Assembly (NCBI GenBank): GCA_000635015.1
Contig: JFMR01000047.1
Coordinates: 41,367-105,366 of the forward strand
Reading direction: 5' to 3'
Length of the DNA: 64,000 nt
Origin: Prochlorococcus sp. scB243_498I20
GTDB lineage: Bacteria; Cyanobacteriota; Cyanobacteriia; PCC-6307; Cyanobiaceae
Shown here in pieces: positions 1 through 10,578 of this stretch (positions are counted from its first letter, which is position 1; every line of letters begins with the position of its first letter). The notes below the pieces were generated by a model that saw only the letters and a list, made by a program, of their open reading frames with translations, did not search any database and was not told the DNA's origin. Made by a program: the position numbers and the translations under genes.

Positions 1-1080
1 ATGCATTTCTTTAATATTTTTTGCTCCAAGAGTACTCATTGAGGTTCTAATGGCTCCTAATAAATTATGTGTCCCATCATCAAGTAAGGCAGGGCCTTTA
101 ATTATTCTTTCTAAGGATCCTGTAGAACCAACTTCAATTCTTGTGCCCCTCGGCAATACTGGACTGGGAGTAGCCATACCCCAGTGAAATCCTTTACCTG
201 GAGCGTTTGAGGCTTTAGCTATTGGGGATCCAATCATTACAGCATCTGCTCCACATGCTAAACATTTACAGATATCTCCACCAGTAACAATTCCTCCATC
301 ACCAATAATAGGGATATAACGACCACTTTCTTTAAAGTAATCATTTCTTGCCGCACTACAATCAGCAATTGCAGTTGCTTGAGGAATTCCAATTCCCAAT
401 ACTCCTCTTGATGTACATGCTGCTCCAGGTCCTATCCCAACCATCAATCCTGCAACTCCTGCATCCATGAGAAGTTTTGCAACTTCGTAAGTAACACAAT
501 TGCCTGCTACAACTGGAATATTCATAGATTGACAGAGATCTTTAATATTTAAGGTTTCATTACCTTCCATACAAAGATGTTCAGTGGAAACAACTGTTCC
601 TTGAAGAAAAAATAAATCTATTTTTGAATTATTAAGTGTTTCTTTAAACTTAATGGCAGCTTGAGGAGTTCCACTAAAAGCTGCTATACCTCCTCTTTCT
701 TTTACCTCATTTATTCTTTGTACAATCAATCCCTCCTTGACCGGTTCACTGTAAATTTTTTGCATTAATGGAACAAATTCATTCTTCCCGACTGATGCTA
801 TTTGGTTCAATATTTCATCAGGGTTTTCATATCGTGTCTGTATGCCCTCCATATTAATAACTCCTAGGGAACCTAATTTTGTAAGCTCTACAGCCGTATT
901 GACATCAACAACACTATCCATGGCACTAGCGACGATCGGAACTTCTCTTTTAATATCACCTATTGACCAAGAAGGATCAGTCAGATCGTAATCAAGTGTT
1001 CTATTGCCTGGGACTAGAGCTATTTCATCAATGCCAAAAGCCCGTTTGACTCTTTTATTTAAACCAAGTTCAATATTCAC
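1..1080 (-). CDS. guaB3: IMP dehydrogenase family protein, GuaB3 type (partial)
   Basis: This is the N-terminal 360 codons of an IMP dehydrogenase/GMP reductase-like TIM-barrel protein; the C-terminus lies beyond the left window edge. It starts at a GTG at 1080 with MNIELGLNKRVKRAFGIDEI. The catalytic loop is visible as GPGAACTSRGVLGIG, with the Cys that attacks IMP, and it is followed by a GDGGI phosphate-binding segment. No CBS-domain insertion is seen before the catalytic loop, which fits the short GuaB3 subfamily of cyanobacteria and actinobacteria rather than full GuaB. The family oxidises IMP to XMP on the route to GMP, but the exact activity is inferred. It is divergent from gyrA across 180 bases. 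Confidence 0.85.
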   Translation of the reverse strand, partial: MNIELGLNKRVKRAFGIDEIALVPGNRTLDYDLTDPSWSIGDIKREVPIVASAMDSVVDVNTAVELTKLGSLGVINMEGIQTRYENPDEILNQIASVGKNEFVPLMQKIYSEPVKEGLIVQRINEVKERGGIAAFSGTPQAAIKFKETLNNSKIDLFFLQGTVVSTEHLCMEGNETLNIKDLCQSMNIPVVAGNCVTYEVAKLLMDAGVAGLMVGIGPGAACTSRGVLGIGIPQATAIADCSAARNDYFKESGRYIPIIGDGGIVTGGDICKCLACGADAVMIGSPIAKASNAPGKGFHWGMATPSPVLPRGTRIEVGSTGSLERIIKGPALLDDGTHNLLGAIRTSMSTLGAKNIKEMH

Positions 1081-1260
1081 GGTAGTTTTCTTTATATTCT
1101 GATTAAATTAACAACTAAAGGGGTATTAAGCCAAGGTTTATTCAAAAACAACAGGTTTTATTTTGATTTGTGTGTAAATGTGAGTATTTGGGAATTAAAT
1201 AAATCTTTTTTTTTATTCATTGTGACAATCAACGATTATTATTAAAGAAAGGATTTTTGT

Positions 1261-3858
1261 ATGTCTGATATTTTAGATTCCGACAACTCAGGATTAAGCG
1301 AAGATAACGACCGAATTATTCAGACTGACTTAAGAAATGAGATGTCTCGTTCATACCTTGAGTATGCAATGAGCGTTATAGTTGGTCGTGCTCTTCCAGA
1401 TGCAAGAGATGGATTAAAACCTGTTCACAGAAGAATTCTTTATGCAATGTATGAACTAGGTTTGACTAGCGGTAGACCATACAGAAAATGTGCAAGAGTT
1501 GTAGGAGAAGTACTTGGTAAATACCACCCTCATGGCGATACTGCTGTTTATGATGCTTTGGTTAGGATGGCCCAGGATTTCTCTATGAGGATGCCACTCA
1601 TAGATGGCCATGGAAACTTTGGTTCTGTTGATAACGACCCTCCTGCTGCAATGAGATATACAGAATCTCGTTTACAGTCTCTTACTGATGAAAGTTTATT
1701 AGAGGATATTGAATCTGAAACTGTAGATTTCGCCGATAATTTTGACGGCTCTCAGCAAGAGCCAACAGTTTTACCTGCTAGGATCCCTCAACTACTTCTA
1801 AATGGATCATCTGGAATAGCAGTAGGAATGGCAACTAATATTCCACCTCATAACCTAGGGGAACTAATAAATGGTCTTAAATCAATAATCAAAAACCCTG
1901 CAATTGAAGATAGTGAACTTTTTGAAATAATTAAGGGTCCTGATTTTCCCACAGGTGGTCAAATCTTAGGCAGAGACGGTATTAGAGAAACTTTCAAAAC
2001 AGGAAGGGGGTCAATAACCATGAGAGGGGTAGCAAATATTGAGCAAATTAAATCCACTGGTAGAGCAGAGAAAGATGCAGTAATAATTACAGAGCTTCCA
2101 TTTCAAACCAATAAAGCGGCATTAATAGAGAGAATTGCTGACTTGGTTAATGAAAAAAAATTAGAGGGTATTTCTGATATTAGAGATGAAAGTGATCGAG
2201 ATGGGATGAGGATTGTTATTGAACTAAAAAGAGATGCCTACCCACAAGTAGTTTTAAATAATTTATTTAAGTTAACACCTCTACAAAATAACTTTAGTGC
2301 AAATATCCTTGCTCTAGTAAAAGGAGAGCCCACAACACTTTCACTCAGAAAAATGTTAGACGTTTTTCTAGACTTTAGGGTTGAGACAATAAGACGAAGA
2401 ACAACATTTTTATTAAAAAAGGCAGAAGAAAGAGATCATATTGTAAGGGGTCTTTTATTGGCCTTAGATGCTATGGATGAAATTATAAACCTAATAAGAT
2501 CAGCGAAAGATTCAATATCAGCTCGAGAAAAATTACAATACGACCATAAATTATCTTCCATACAGGCAGATGCAATTCTACAAATGCAGTTAAGAAGATT
2601 AACAGCACTTGAAGCAGATAAAATCAAAGGGGAACATAATGACTTAACCCAAAAAATCAATTTATATCAACAAATATTAAATAGTAAAGAAAGAATTTTT
2701 GAAATTATTCTTGAAGAACTTAATAAAATCGATGAAAGATTCTCATCTCCTAGGAAAACAGAAATACTAGATTTAGGTGGCGGATTAGATGATATTGATC
2801 TCATAGCAAATGACAGATCCGTAGTTCTATTAACTGAAGCAGGTTATTTAAAAAGAATGCCTGTTAATGATTTTGAATCTACCAGTCGTGGTTCAAGGGG
2901 TAAAGCTGGGACAAAAACCAAAGAAGATGATGACGTGAAATTATTTATAAGCTGTAACGATCATGATACTCTCTTACTTTTCAGTGATAGGGGAGTAGCT
3001 TATGCTCTCCCAGCATATAGGGTTCCTATGAGTAGCAGAACAGCAAAAGGTACTCCATCAGTTCAACTTCTCCCAATTCCAAGAGAAGAAAAAATCACCT
3101 CACTAGTTGCTGTGGATTCTTTTGTTGATGATCACTATTTATTGATGCTAACCAAAACTGGCTATATAAAAAGAACTGCACTTTCTGCTTTCTCAAAGAT
3201 TCGCTCAAATGGACTAATAGCAATTAATCTTGAGGATGGAGATGCCCTAACCTGGGTCAGATTATCAAAAGAAGGTGATAGTGTTTTAATTGGATCTAAA
3301 ACAGGAATGGCGATTCATTTCAGACTAGATATCAATGAATTAAGACCACTTGGTAGAACAGCAAGAGGGGTTAAATCAATGAACTTGAGAGAAGGCGACA
3401 ATCTAGTTTCTATGGATGTTATAACATCTAATCTAGTTGATCAATTGGCTAAAGTTGAGGATCTTGCAGAAGATCTTGATGATAATGTTGAGGAAAACTC
3501 TACAAATGGTCCATGGGTATTAATAGCCAGTGCATTTGGACTAGGGAAGAGAGTACCTGTGGCTCAGTTTAGATTACAAAAAAGAGCAGGCATGGGTTTG
3601 AGAGCAATAAAATTTAGAATTAAAGATGATCAGCTAGTTTGTTTGAAGGTACTTGGCGAGGGAGAAGAATTACTACTTGTGACCGAAAAAGGAGTAATAG
3701 TAAGAACAAACGCAGATAAAATCTCTCAGCAATCCAGGGCAGCTACAGGAGTAAAATTACAAAGATTAGATGACGGTGATCATTTATCTGAAGTGGTATT
3801 GGTACCTCGTGAACAGATAGAGGAAAAAGACCAACCTAGCTCAGTTGAACCAAATTAA
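1261..3858 (+). CDS. gyrA: DNA gyrase subunit A
   Basis: An 865-residue type IIA topoisomerase A subunit that breaks and rejoins DNA and, with GyrB, introduces negative supercoils. The N-terminal breakage-reunion domain includes the catalytic Tyr at about residue 133 in [10 protein letters not shown]. The C-terminal half has the beta-pinwheel repeats (for example [12 protein letters not shown] and [12 protein letters not shown]). At the place of the GyrA box (about 543-551) the sequence reads SRGSRGKAG, which departs from the classical QRRGGKG. An acidic insert (around 730-745) sits between two blades. The ATG at 1261 follows AAAGAAAGGA. The length fits GyrA better than a ParC-like paralogue. 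Lycopene cyclase follows after 24 bases, so the two may be cotranscribed. Confidence 0.95.
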   Translation: MSDILDSDNSGLSEDNDRIIQTDLRNEMSRSYLEYAMSVIVGRALPDARDGLKPVHRRILYAMYELGLTSGRPYRKCARVVGEVLGKYHPHGDTAVYDALVRMAQDFSMRMPLIDGHGNFGSVDNDPPAAMRYTESRLQSLTDESLLEDIESETVDFADNFDGSQQEPTVLPARIPQLLLNGSSGIAVGMATNIPPHNLGELINGLKSIIKNPAIEDSELFEIIKGPDFPTGGQILGRDGIRETFKTGRGSITMRGVANIEQIKSTGRAEKDAVIITELPFQTNKAALIERIADLVNEKKLEGISDIRDESDRDGMRIVIELKRDAYPQVVLNNLFKLTPLQNNFSANILALVKGEPTTLSLRKMLDVFLDFRVETIRRRTTFLLKKAEERDHIVRGLLLALDAMDEIINLIRSAKDSISAREKLQYDHKLSSIQADAILQMQLRRLTALEADKIKGEHNDLTQKINLYQQILNSKERIFEIILEELNKIDERFSSPRKTEILDLGGGLDDIDLIANDRSVVLLTEAGYLKRMPVNDFESTSRGSRGKAGTKTKEDDDVKLFISCNDHDTLLLFSDRGVAYALPAYRVPMSSRTAKGTPSVQLLPIPREEKITSLVAVDSFVDDHYLLMLTKTGYIKRTALSAFSKIRSNGLIAINLEDGDALTWVRLSKEGDSVLIGSKTGMAIHFRLDINELRPLGRTARGVKSMNLREGDNLVSMDVITSNLVDQLAKVEDLAEDLDDNVEENSTNGPWVLIASAFGLGKRVPVAQFRLQKRAGMGLRAIKFRIKDDQLVCLKVLGEGEELLLVTEKGVIVRTNADKISQQSRAATGVKLQRLDDGDHLSEVVLVPREQIEEKDQPSSVEPN

Positions 3859-3882
3859 AAGCCTTATGGTTAGCTAAATAAT

Positions 3883-5094
3883 ATGGAAATACTTGATATT
3901 TTAATTTTAGGTTCAGGTCCTGCAGCATTATGTTTAGCTTCAGAATTAGCCAAGCAGGATCTAAATATAAAGGGAATATCAACAAAATCTCCAAATGAAA
4001 AATGGGAGAATACATATGGTATCTGGGCATCTGAATTAGAAGAATTAGGGTTAGAGTCCTTGTTATCTCACCGATGGTGTAAAACAGTTAGTTTTTTTGG
4101 AGATGGGGAAAATAAAAAAGGTGATACTCCTACAAAACATAACTACGATTATGGTTTAATAAATCAAGAAGCCTTTCAAAATGAGCTTTTAAAAAAATGT
4201 AAAGGGATTGAATGGTTGAATGAAACAGCAAAAGACATTAAAGAAAAAAATAAACTATCTGAAGTAATTTGTTTTTCAGGTCTCAAAATAAAGGCGAGAT
4301 TAGTTATTGACGCAAGTGGTCATAAAAGTAATTTTATAAAAAGACCATTTCAAAATGAAATCGCTCAACAAGCTGCTTACGGAATTGTAGGTAAATTTTC
4401 ATCACCACCTGTTAATAAAGAACAATTTGTTCTAATGGATTTTCGTCCGAATCATTTAAACAATGAAGAAAAGTTATCATCTCCTTCCTTTCTTTATGCA
4501 ATGGATCTTGGTAACGAGACTTTTTTTGTTGAAGAAACTTCATTAGCTAGTTATCCTGCATTATCCCAAGAAAATCTCAAAAAAAGACTTTATAAAAGAC
4601 TTAATAGTAAAGGTATTGAGGTAAGTGAAATTTTTCATGAAGAAAATTGCCTTTTCCCTATGAATTTACCCCTCCCATTTAAAAAACAATTTGTACTTGG
4701 TTTCGGAGGGGCTGCAAGTATGGTTCATCCTGCATCAGGATACATGGTTGGATCCCTATTAAGAAGGGCTCCACTCCTTGCGCAAAAATTGGCAGTCTTT
4801 TTAAAAGAACCTCATCTAAGTTCGCTAGAGTTAGCTTCAAAAGGTTGGGAAATCCTTTGGCCCTACGAGTTAACACAAAGGCATAAACTTTACCAATACG
4901 GTCTAAGAAGATTGATGAGTTTTGACGAAAGTAGATTAAGAAGCTTTTTCTCAAATTTCTTTAGATTATCAACAAATGAATGGGTAGGTTTTCTAACTAA
5001 TACACTTCCACTTCCAAAACTAATTTACGTGATGAGTAAGATGTTTATAAATTCACCTCTAAAAGTAAAACTAGGAATGCTTAAGTTAAATTAG
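3883..5094 (+). CDS. crtL: lycopene cyclase (probably beta type)
   Basis: A 403-residue flavoprotein of the plant/cyanobacterial lycopene cyclase family, which closes the end rings of lycopene. The N-terminus has a dinucleotide-binding turn (LGSGPAALCLASEL). It is followed by the family motif WENTYGIWASELEELGL and, near residue 285, the conserved VHPASGYMVGSLLRRAP. Prochlorococcus carries two such paralogues, beta and epsilon. I favour the beta enzyme from length and gyrA neighbourhood, but I cannot separate them firmly by eye. It lies 24 bases after gyrA and ends 5 bases before the convergent GH57 gene. With crtE and CRTISO in this window it belongs to the path towards zeaxanthin and alpha-carotene. 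Confidence 0.85.
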   Translation: MEILDILILGSGPAALCLASELAKQDLNIKGISTKSPNEKWENTYGIWASELEELGLESLLSHRWCKTVSFFGDGENKKGDTPTKHNYDYGLINQEAFQNELLKKCKGIEWLNETAKDIKEKNKLSEVICFSGLKIKARLVIDASGHKSNFIKRPFQNEIAQQAAYGIVGKFSSPPVNKEQFVLMDFRPNHLNNEEKLSSPSFLYAMDLGNETFFVEETSLASYPALSQENLKKRLYKRLNSKGIEVSEIFHEENCLFPMNLPLPFKKQFVLGFGGAASMVHPASGYMVGSLLRRAPLLAQKLAVFLKEPHLSSLELASKGWEILWPYELTQRHKLYQYGLRRLMSFDESRLRSFFSNFFRLSTNEWVGFLTNTLPLPKLIYVMSKMFINSPLKVKLGMLKLN

Positions 5095-5099
5095 TATTT

Positions 5100-6683
5100 T
5101 TATTTTCGCCAATCATCAATATTAATATCTGGGAAGACTTTATCCTCTTCCTCAATATCTTCAAGAAACTTTAAATTAATATTATAATTATTTTTTATCA
5201 TTTTAACCAATTTCCAGAACCTGAATAAGTGTCTTTCTATTCTCTCTTTAGCGAGCTCAGTAGTGGTTCCAGCTCTTAGAATAAAACTCCAATCAGATGA
5301 CTCAGAAAGAAGTAGTTCTCTTGCAGCTTGCTTGAAGAGTCTTAGAGATAAATCATTATTAAAATTCTCCAAGCACAAATCTACAAATGTTGAGCCTGCC
5401 TTTGTGATTTCTGGAACAATCCATGCATTTGCATCATTAATCCAGTAATTATGGTAACCACCTTGCCCCCAGCTTGATGGCGATGGATCACAAATCTGAA
5501 GATTTGGTTTTTGCATTAAGAATTCTTTTAAGTTTGTAAGCCTAATCGAATATTTACTAGATTTCTTTAGTATATTTTCAATAAAAAAAGGTCCCTCATA
5601 CCACCAATGACCAAATAACTCTGCATCAAATGGAGCAACCAATAAAGGCTTAAAGGAGGAGGATAAAGTTAATTTTTCTAGTTGTCTGGATCTCTCTAAT
5701 AGATATGCATCAGCATGTTCTGCTGCCTTATTCTTTGCTTCATTTTCAAGGTAAAACTCTTTTTCCCCTAAAGAAATATTTTCATCTGTAATCTTATGAA
5801 ACTTTAAACCCAAAGGTCTTTTTGTTGAAATACCCTTCTTTTGTAGCTTTGAGAGAGGTAATTCCCACCCCAAATCTTTATGAAATTCCCTATAGACTTT
5901 ATCGCCAGGGAACCCATCCTTAGCAGACCAAACGGGCAAGGTTGACTCACTATCTCTTCCAAAAAATGCCACTCCTTTTTTCGAGCATATTGGAGCATAT
6001 ACACCATACCTAGGCCTTGGAGTGGAGTTTAGAATCCCGTGTCCGTCTAAGATTGTATATCTAATTCCAGAATTAAATAGTACTTCATCTAAACCCTCAA
6101 AATAGGCGCATTCAGGTAACCAAATACCTAAAGGCTTTGTTTCAAAAATATTTTCATGGCTCCTAATAGCTGTATTGATTTGTCCTTTTACAGTTTCAGG
6201 ATTCTCCCTTAAAATTGGCAGATACCCGTGAGTAGCAGCACAAGTAAGAATATCCAAATTTCCAGATTTATTTAATACCCTAAACTTCTCAATTAAATTT
6301 CCAGAACATTTTTTCCAGTATAAGTATTTATCATTAAGATTATTAATTAAAAATGCAGAGGCATTTTTTTCTTCTGGTGGTAGTTCGTTGAGGAAATCAT
6401 TCCTTGTTTTAATCCAGTTTGGGAAAGTTTCTTGAATTTGTTTATTTTTTAGAAGTGATAATAATGTTGGAGACAAACTAATTGTAAGTTTTGTATTTTC
6501 AGGATTTTCATTTTTGGAAGATTCTATTGATTGAAGTAGTGGTATATAACATTCCAGAATCGCCTGAAATAACCAATCCTCTTCTAAGGAGTTTTTTTCA
6601 TTTTTTCTAACATAAGGTAAATGAGCATGTAAAACTATCGCTAACTGACCTAAAACATTTTTTTGGGAGTATCGCCCATTCAT
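5100..6683 (-). CDS. glycoside hydrolase family 57 protein, probable alpha-glucan branching enzyme
   Basis: A 527-residue GH57 protein of the DUF1957/branching-enzyme type. Motif 1 is HAHLPYVR at 19-26. Motif 3 has the likely nucleophile Glu191 in IWLPECAY. Motif 4 has the likely acid/base Asp353 in PFDAELFGHWW. The helical C-terminal part (about 420-527) is typical of the GH57 branching enzymes that make alpha-1,6 branches in glycogen. A function in glycogen structure is inferred from this subgroup; some GH57 members are amylases or 4-alpha-glucanotransferases instead. It is convergent with lycopene cyclase and divergent from leuA across 225 AT-rich bases in which I recognise no site. Confidence 0.82.
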   Translation of the reverse strand: MNGRYSQKNVLGQLAIVLHAHLPYVRKNEKNSLEEDWLFQAILECYIPLLQSIESSKNENPENTKLTISLSPTLLSLLKNKQIQETFPNWIKTRNDFLNELPPEEKNASAFLINNLNDKYLYWKKCSGNLIEKFRVLNKSGNLDILTCAATHGYLPILRENPETVKGQINTAIRSHENIFETKPLGIWLPECAYFEGLDEVLFNSGIRYTILDGHGILNSTPRPRYGVYAPICSKKGVAFFGRDSESTLPVWSAKDGFPGDKVYREFHKDLGWELPLSKLQKKGISTKRPLGLKFHKITDENISLGEKEFYLENEAKNKAAEHADAYLLERSRQLEKLTLSSSFKPLLVAPFDAELFGHWWYEGPFFIENILKKSSKYSIRLTNLKEFLMQKPNLQICDPSPSSWGQGGYHNYWINDANAWIVPEITKAGSTFVDLCLENFNNDLSLRLFKQAARELLLSESSDWSFILRAGTTTELAKERIERHLFRFWKLVKMIKNNYNINLKFLEDIEEEDKVFPDINIDDWRK

Positions 6684-6908
6684 ACTTTTTATAATTTATG
6701 CCTGAAATTCTATAAAAAATCAAAATTAAGCTTTTATAAAAGGAAACTTTGATCTTAAAAGAATACTTTAATAATTTAAGTATTTCATTTTTTTCCTCAG
6801 AATTTTAACCAATATTGTTTAAGTTATAAAATTACAGCAGATTTTAATTGAACTAAAGCTAGTCAAATTTTTTTAATTAGCTTATTATGAGTCAAGGTAA
6901 TCCTACTA

Positions 6909-8537
6909 ATGACAAAAGATCCTGGAAGAATTTTGATATTTGATACAACTCTTCGAGATGGAGAGCAGTCGCCTGGTGCCAGTTTGAATCTTGAAGAAAA
7001 ACTTGCTATCGCTCATCAATTAGCAAGACTAGGTGTGGATGTTATTGAGGCTGGATTCCCTTTCGCAAGTCCAGGAGATTTTAAAGCTGTTAATAAAATT
7101 GCCAATGCTGTAGGGAAAGAAAATGGTCCCATAATATGTGGTTTAGCTAGAGCCTCTCAAGGAGATATAAAAGCCTGTTACGAAGCAGTAAGTCCAGCTC
7201 CCAGAAAAAGAATACATACTTTTATTGCGACAAGCGATATTCATCTTAAACATAAACTTAAAAAATCCAGAAAAGACGTTCTTCAAATAGTTCCAGAAAT
7301 GGTTAACTATGCAAAATCGTTGGTAGATGATATCGAGTTTTCTTGTGAAGATGCCTCAAGGAGTGATCCTGATTTTTTATACGAAGTGATACAACTAGCA
7401 ATTTCTGCAGGAGCGACAACAATAAATATTCCTGATACTGTTGGATTTACAACTCCTAGTGAATTTGGGAAACTAATTGCTGATATAAATAAAAATGTAT
7501 CAAATATTGATGAAGCAGTAATCTCGGTTCATGGTCATAATGATTTAGGTTTAGCAGTAGCCAATTTTCTAGAGGCAGTAAAAAATGGAGCAAGACAACT
7601 AGAATGTACGATTAATGGAATTGGGGAAAGAGCAGGGAATGCCTCGCTAGAGGAATTAGTAATGGCACTACATGTTAGGAAAAGTTTTTTTAATAGTTTT
7701 TTCAAAAGAAATCCAGATTCACCAACTCCTCTTACGGCTATAAGAACAGAAGAAATAACAAAAACCTCTAGACTTGTTTCCAACCTAACTGGAATGACAG
7801 TGCAGCCTAATAAAGCAATTGTGGGCGCCAACGCTTTTGCACATGAGTCAGGCATTCATCAGGATGGGGTTTTAAAAAATAGACTAACTTATGAAATTAT
7901 CGATGCAAAAACTGTTGGGTTGAGTGACAACAAAATATCTTTGGGGAAACTTAGTGGAAGAAGTGCTGTAAGAGCAAGATTAGAAGAGATGGGATATGAC
8001 TTGAGCCGAGAAGATTTAAATGATGCTTTTGCTCGTTTCAAGGATTTAGCTGACAGAAAAAGGGAAATTACTGATCGAGATTTAGAAGCAATCGTTAGTG
8101 AACAGGTGCAACTCCCAGAAGCTAAATTTCAATTAAGTCTCGTACAAGTAAGTTGCGGTAACGCATCTAAACCTACTGCAACCATTTCGCTTCTAAACAC
8201 GGAAGATAATACTGAGGATACTGCAGTATCAATAGGGACTGGACCCGTTGATGCTGTATGTGAAGCTTTAAATAAATTAGCTAAAGTTCCTAATGAATTA
8301 ATTGAATTTTCTGTCAAGTCGGTAACAGAAGGAATTGATGCATTAGGCGAAGTAACAATAAGAATAAGAAGAGATAATAAAATATATTCTGGTCATTCTG
8401 CAGATACAGATGTTGTAGTTGCTGCAGCGAATGCATACGTAAATGCTTTAAATAGGCTTGTCTTTTCTGAGAAAAAAAATTCAATTCACCCACAATTTGA
8501 TAATTTAGAAAATTCGGATAGTACAATTTCTATCTAA
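6909..8537 (+). CDS. leuA: 2-isopropylmalate synthase
   Basis: A 542-residue LeuA, which condenses 2-oxoisovalerate with acetyl-CoA in the first committed step of leucine synthesis. The TIM barrel opens with [17 protein letters not shown], which carries the metal-binding Asp. It contains the metal motif [13 protein letters not shown] and the active-site segment [15 protein letters not shown]. The C-terminal regulatory (leucine-binding) domain runs from about residue 395 to 515. The ATG at 6909 is preceded by AAGG; an ATG at 6887 is out of frame. No leader peptide or T-box is evident upstream. Confidence 0.96.
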   Translation: MTKDPGRILIFDTTLRDGEQSPGASLNLEEKLAIAHQLARLGVDVIEAGFPFASPGDFKAVNKIANAVGKENGPIICGLARASQGDIKACYEAVSPAPRKRIHTFIATSDIHLKHKLKKSRKDVLQIVPEMVNYAKSLVDDIEFSCEDASRSDPDFLYEVIQLAISAGATTINIPDTVGFTTPSEFGKLIADINKNVSNIDEAVISVHGHNDLGLAVANFLEAVKNGARQLECTINGIGERAGNASLEELVMALHVRKSFFNSFFKRNPDSPTPLTAIRTEEITKTSRLVSNLTGMTVQPNKAIVGANAFAHESGIHQDGVLKNRLTYEIIDAKTVGLSDNKISLGKLSGRSAVRARLEEMGYDLSREDLNDAFARFKDLADRKREITDRDLEAIVSEQVQLPEAKFQLSLVQVSCGNASKPTATISLLNTEDNTEDTAVSIGTGPVDAVCEALNKLAKVPNELIEFSVKSVTEGIDALGEVTIRIRRDNKIYSGHSADTDVVVAAANAYVNALNRLVFSEKKNSIHPQFDNLENSDSTISI

Positions 8538-8617
8538 TCGAGCAAATTAAATTCTTTTAGGAATATTAAGTAGCATTAAAAATTGTCACTCAATATTGTA
8601 AATTAATCTAATGTTTA

Positions 8618-9022
8618 ATGCTGTTAATAATGAGAGAAAGGGTAATAGGATATTGGGCGCTTTCATGGGTTGGGTTAATCAGCAATATAATTGCACTTCC
8701 AATAATCGCATTAATAATTAGTTATGGTCCTCCACTAAAAGTTGCTAATATAACGCTTGCCATTAGTCTTGGATGGCCTGCTGCGATAGTTGGCATAGTT
8801 TCTTCAGCAGCTCTTCTAGCAGAAAGAAAATGGGGCGTAACTTTAACTTTAGTATCTCTATCAATGGTGATTTCTGGGACGGGACCTTATTCAATGGTGA
8901 GACTCATAACTCTTAAAGACATTTTTGGAATTGGTGGGTTTACTCTTTTAACAACATTATTAAGTACATTAGCTCTTATATATTGGTGTAATCCAAAACA
9001 TCGAAGAAGTATAAGGCTATAA
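8618..9022 (+). CDS. small conserved-looking membrane protein, function unknown
   Basis: A 134-residue hydrophobic protein with about four transmembrane helices (near 10-30, 40-65, 73-90 and 98-122) and a short basic C-terminus (NPKHRRSIRL). I do not recognise the family. An internal ATG at 8630 (MRERVIGYW) is an equally good start. It begins 80 bases after leuA on the same strand and ends 9 bases before the convergent 7TM-HD gene. No catalytic motif is visible. It could be a small transporter subunit or a photosynthesis-associated membrane protein, but nothing in the sequence decides this. Confidence 0.7.
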   Translation: MLLIMRERVIGYWALSWVGLISNIIALPIIALIISYGPPLKVANITLAISLGWPAAIVGIVSSAALLAERKWGVTLTLVSLSMVISGTGPYSMVRLITLKDIFGIGGFTLLTTLLSTLALIYWCNPKHRRSIRL

Positions 9023-9031
9023 AATTAAAAA

Positions 9032-10504
9032 TCAAGAAAAAGTATTATTCTTGCTAGTTGGATACTGAATTCTTCTATGTCTAATTCTTTTCCAAACATT
9101 TAAGAATGCTCTTTTTATAAGAAAAATTTCTCCATGTGATAAATTACTATCATTTAATTGCCCATCTTTTTGACGCGAATAGATAATATTAGATATTGTT
9201 TCCAAAGCTTCTTTATCAGATGCATTTATATTCATAGCTCTTAGTGCTGCTTCACATCCATCTGCAAGCATTAAAATAGCTGTTTCTTTTGACTGGGGAA
9301 TAGGGCCCTTATATCTAAAATAAAATTCATTAATGTCGAGATTTTTTTCTTTAGCTTTTTGGAAAAAATATCCCATTTTTAGGGTACCTTGATGTTCAGG
9401 GATAAAATTAGCTATCAACTTAGGTAGTCTATTTTTTCTTGCAAATTTCAATCCTTCATCTACGTGTGCCTGTAATACTTCTGCACTTTTAATCGGATCA
9501 TCTAATTCGTCATGCGGATTTCTTAAACCATCCTGATTTTCAATAAACCAATTAGGTGCATGTAATTTACCAACATCATGATATAAGGCTCCAGTTTTAA
9601 TAAGATCAATATCCCCACCAATCATTCTTGTTGCTTCCTCTGCTAAACCACATATAAGTAAGGTATGTTCAAAAGTACCTGGAGCTTCAAGAGACAATCT
9701 TCTAATTAAAGGTTTCTCCTTATCAGCTAATTCGAGTAATCTTGCTTTAGTTAATAATCCGAATATCGATTCAAAAATTGGAATAAATAAAATAGTAAAA
9801 AGCATTACTATTGCCAATAGGAAGGAATCAGAAAATATATCCCCATTAACTAAAACAAAATCTTGGTTATTAATAAGAGTTATTTTATCTTTACCTATCA
9901 ATATCCATTGACTCAAGAACGATCCTATGGGGACAAAAATTGATAGTTGAAGTAACTGAGCTCTACTTCTTATTCTTCCTCCAAGTATAGATACTACTGA
10001 AGAGCAAACTAATAAAATAAAAAATAAATTATTATTTATAGCAACTGCTGGGTCTGGCCAACTTAAGCTTGCTATTGATACCCAAGCTAAAGCTGTTATG
10101 GTTCCCATTCCTTGGGATATTATTAATGCTGGTGGGATAATAATAGATAATGGACTTATTGTTGAAGCTAAGGCTAATTTCGTAGCTTGTGCTGCTAAAA
10201 GAAGAGTAATGATCAAGAAGATTTGTCTTGAAGAAATTGTAGGATTCTCTTTTTTTGCAATTAATATCAAAATTCCGGAACCAATGAGTATTTCAGTAAA
10301 GGTCAAAAGCCATGAAAAAATATCTGCGACATTTAAAGGCGAGATAAGAAGTAGTTTATAGGAAGAAATTATTGAAATTAAGATACACACTAAAAAAATT
10401 ATGAGATTATCTATCCTTGAAATCTTAATTGGTTGTTTTAGTGGAACTTGACTTCGCTTCCACAGATAAAACAATTTCTTTAAGGTAGTTGTGATGTTTT
10501 GCAC
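9032..10504 (-). CDS. 7TM-HD family phosphohydrolase, probable cyclic di-AMP phosphodiesterase
   Basis: A 490-residue membrane protein with about seven transmembrane helices (roughly 33-55, 62-84, 95-115, 118-148, 158-176, 185-204, 225-252) followed by a cytosolic HD domain. The HD motif is ALYHDVGKLHAP with His309 and Asp310; a preceding EHTLL supplies another metal ligand and HDELDDP follows. This is the architecture of PgpH-type enzymes, which hydrolyse c-di-AMP. The loop between helices 1 and 2 is only a few residues, so the large extracellular 7TMR-HDED domain normally found there appears to be missing. The start is a GTG at 10504. A CdaA-type cyclase at 35508 supplies the likely substrate. 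The substrate is inferred from family knowledge. Confidence 0.8.
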   Translation of the reverse strand: MQNITTTLKKLFYLWKRSQVPLKQPIKISRIDNLIIFLVCILISIISSYKLLLISPLNVADIFSWLLTFTEILIGSGILILIAKKENPTISSRQIFLIITLLLAAQATKLALASTISPLSIIIPPALIISQGMGTITALAWVSIASLSWPDPAVAINNNLFFILLVCSSVVSILGGRIRSRAQLLQLSIFVPIGSFLSQWILIGKDKITLINNQDFVLVNGDIFSDSFLLAIVMLFTILFIPIFESIFGLLTKARLLELADKEKPLIRRLSLEAPGTFEHTLLICGLAEEATRMIGGDIDLIKTGALYHDVGKLHAPNWFIENQDGLRNPHDELDDPIKSAEVLQAHVDEGLKFARKNRLPKLIANFIPEHQGTLKMGYFFQKAKEKNLDINEFYFRYKGPIPQSKETAILMLADGCEAALRAMNINASDKEALETISNIIYSRQKDGQLNDSNLSHGEIFLIKRAFLNVWKRIRHRRIQYPTSKNNTFS

Positions 10505-10578
10505 AGAATATAAATAAATCTATTTGAATAATTTAAAATTATAGGCATGCTAGGTGTAAAAAGGAGATGTTTTTCTAA

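Noticed and set aside
1081..1260. Yfr1 small RNA, which I recall as lying near a guaB gene in Prochlorococcus
   Set aside because: The conserved ACTCCTCACAC core is absent from both strands here; if present it would be on the other side of the guaB-type gene, outside the window.
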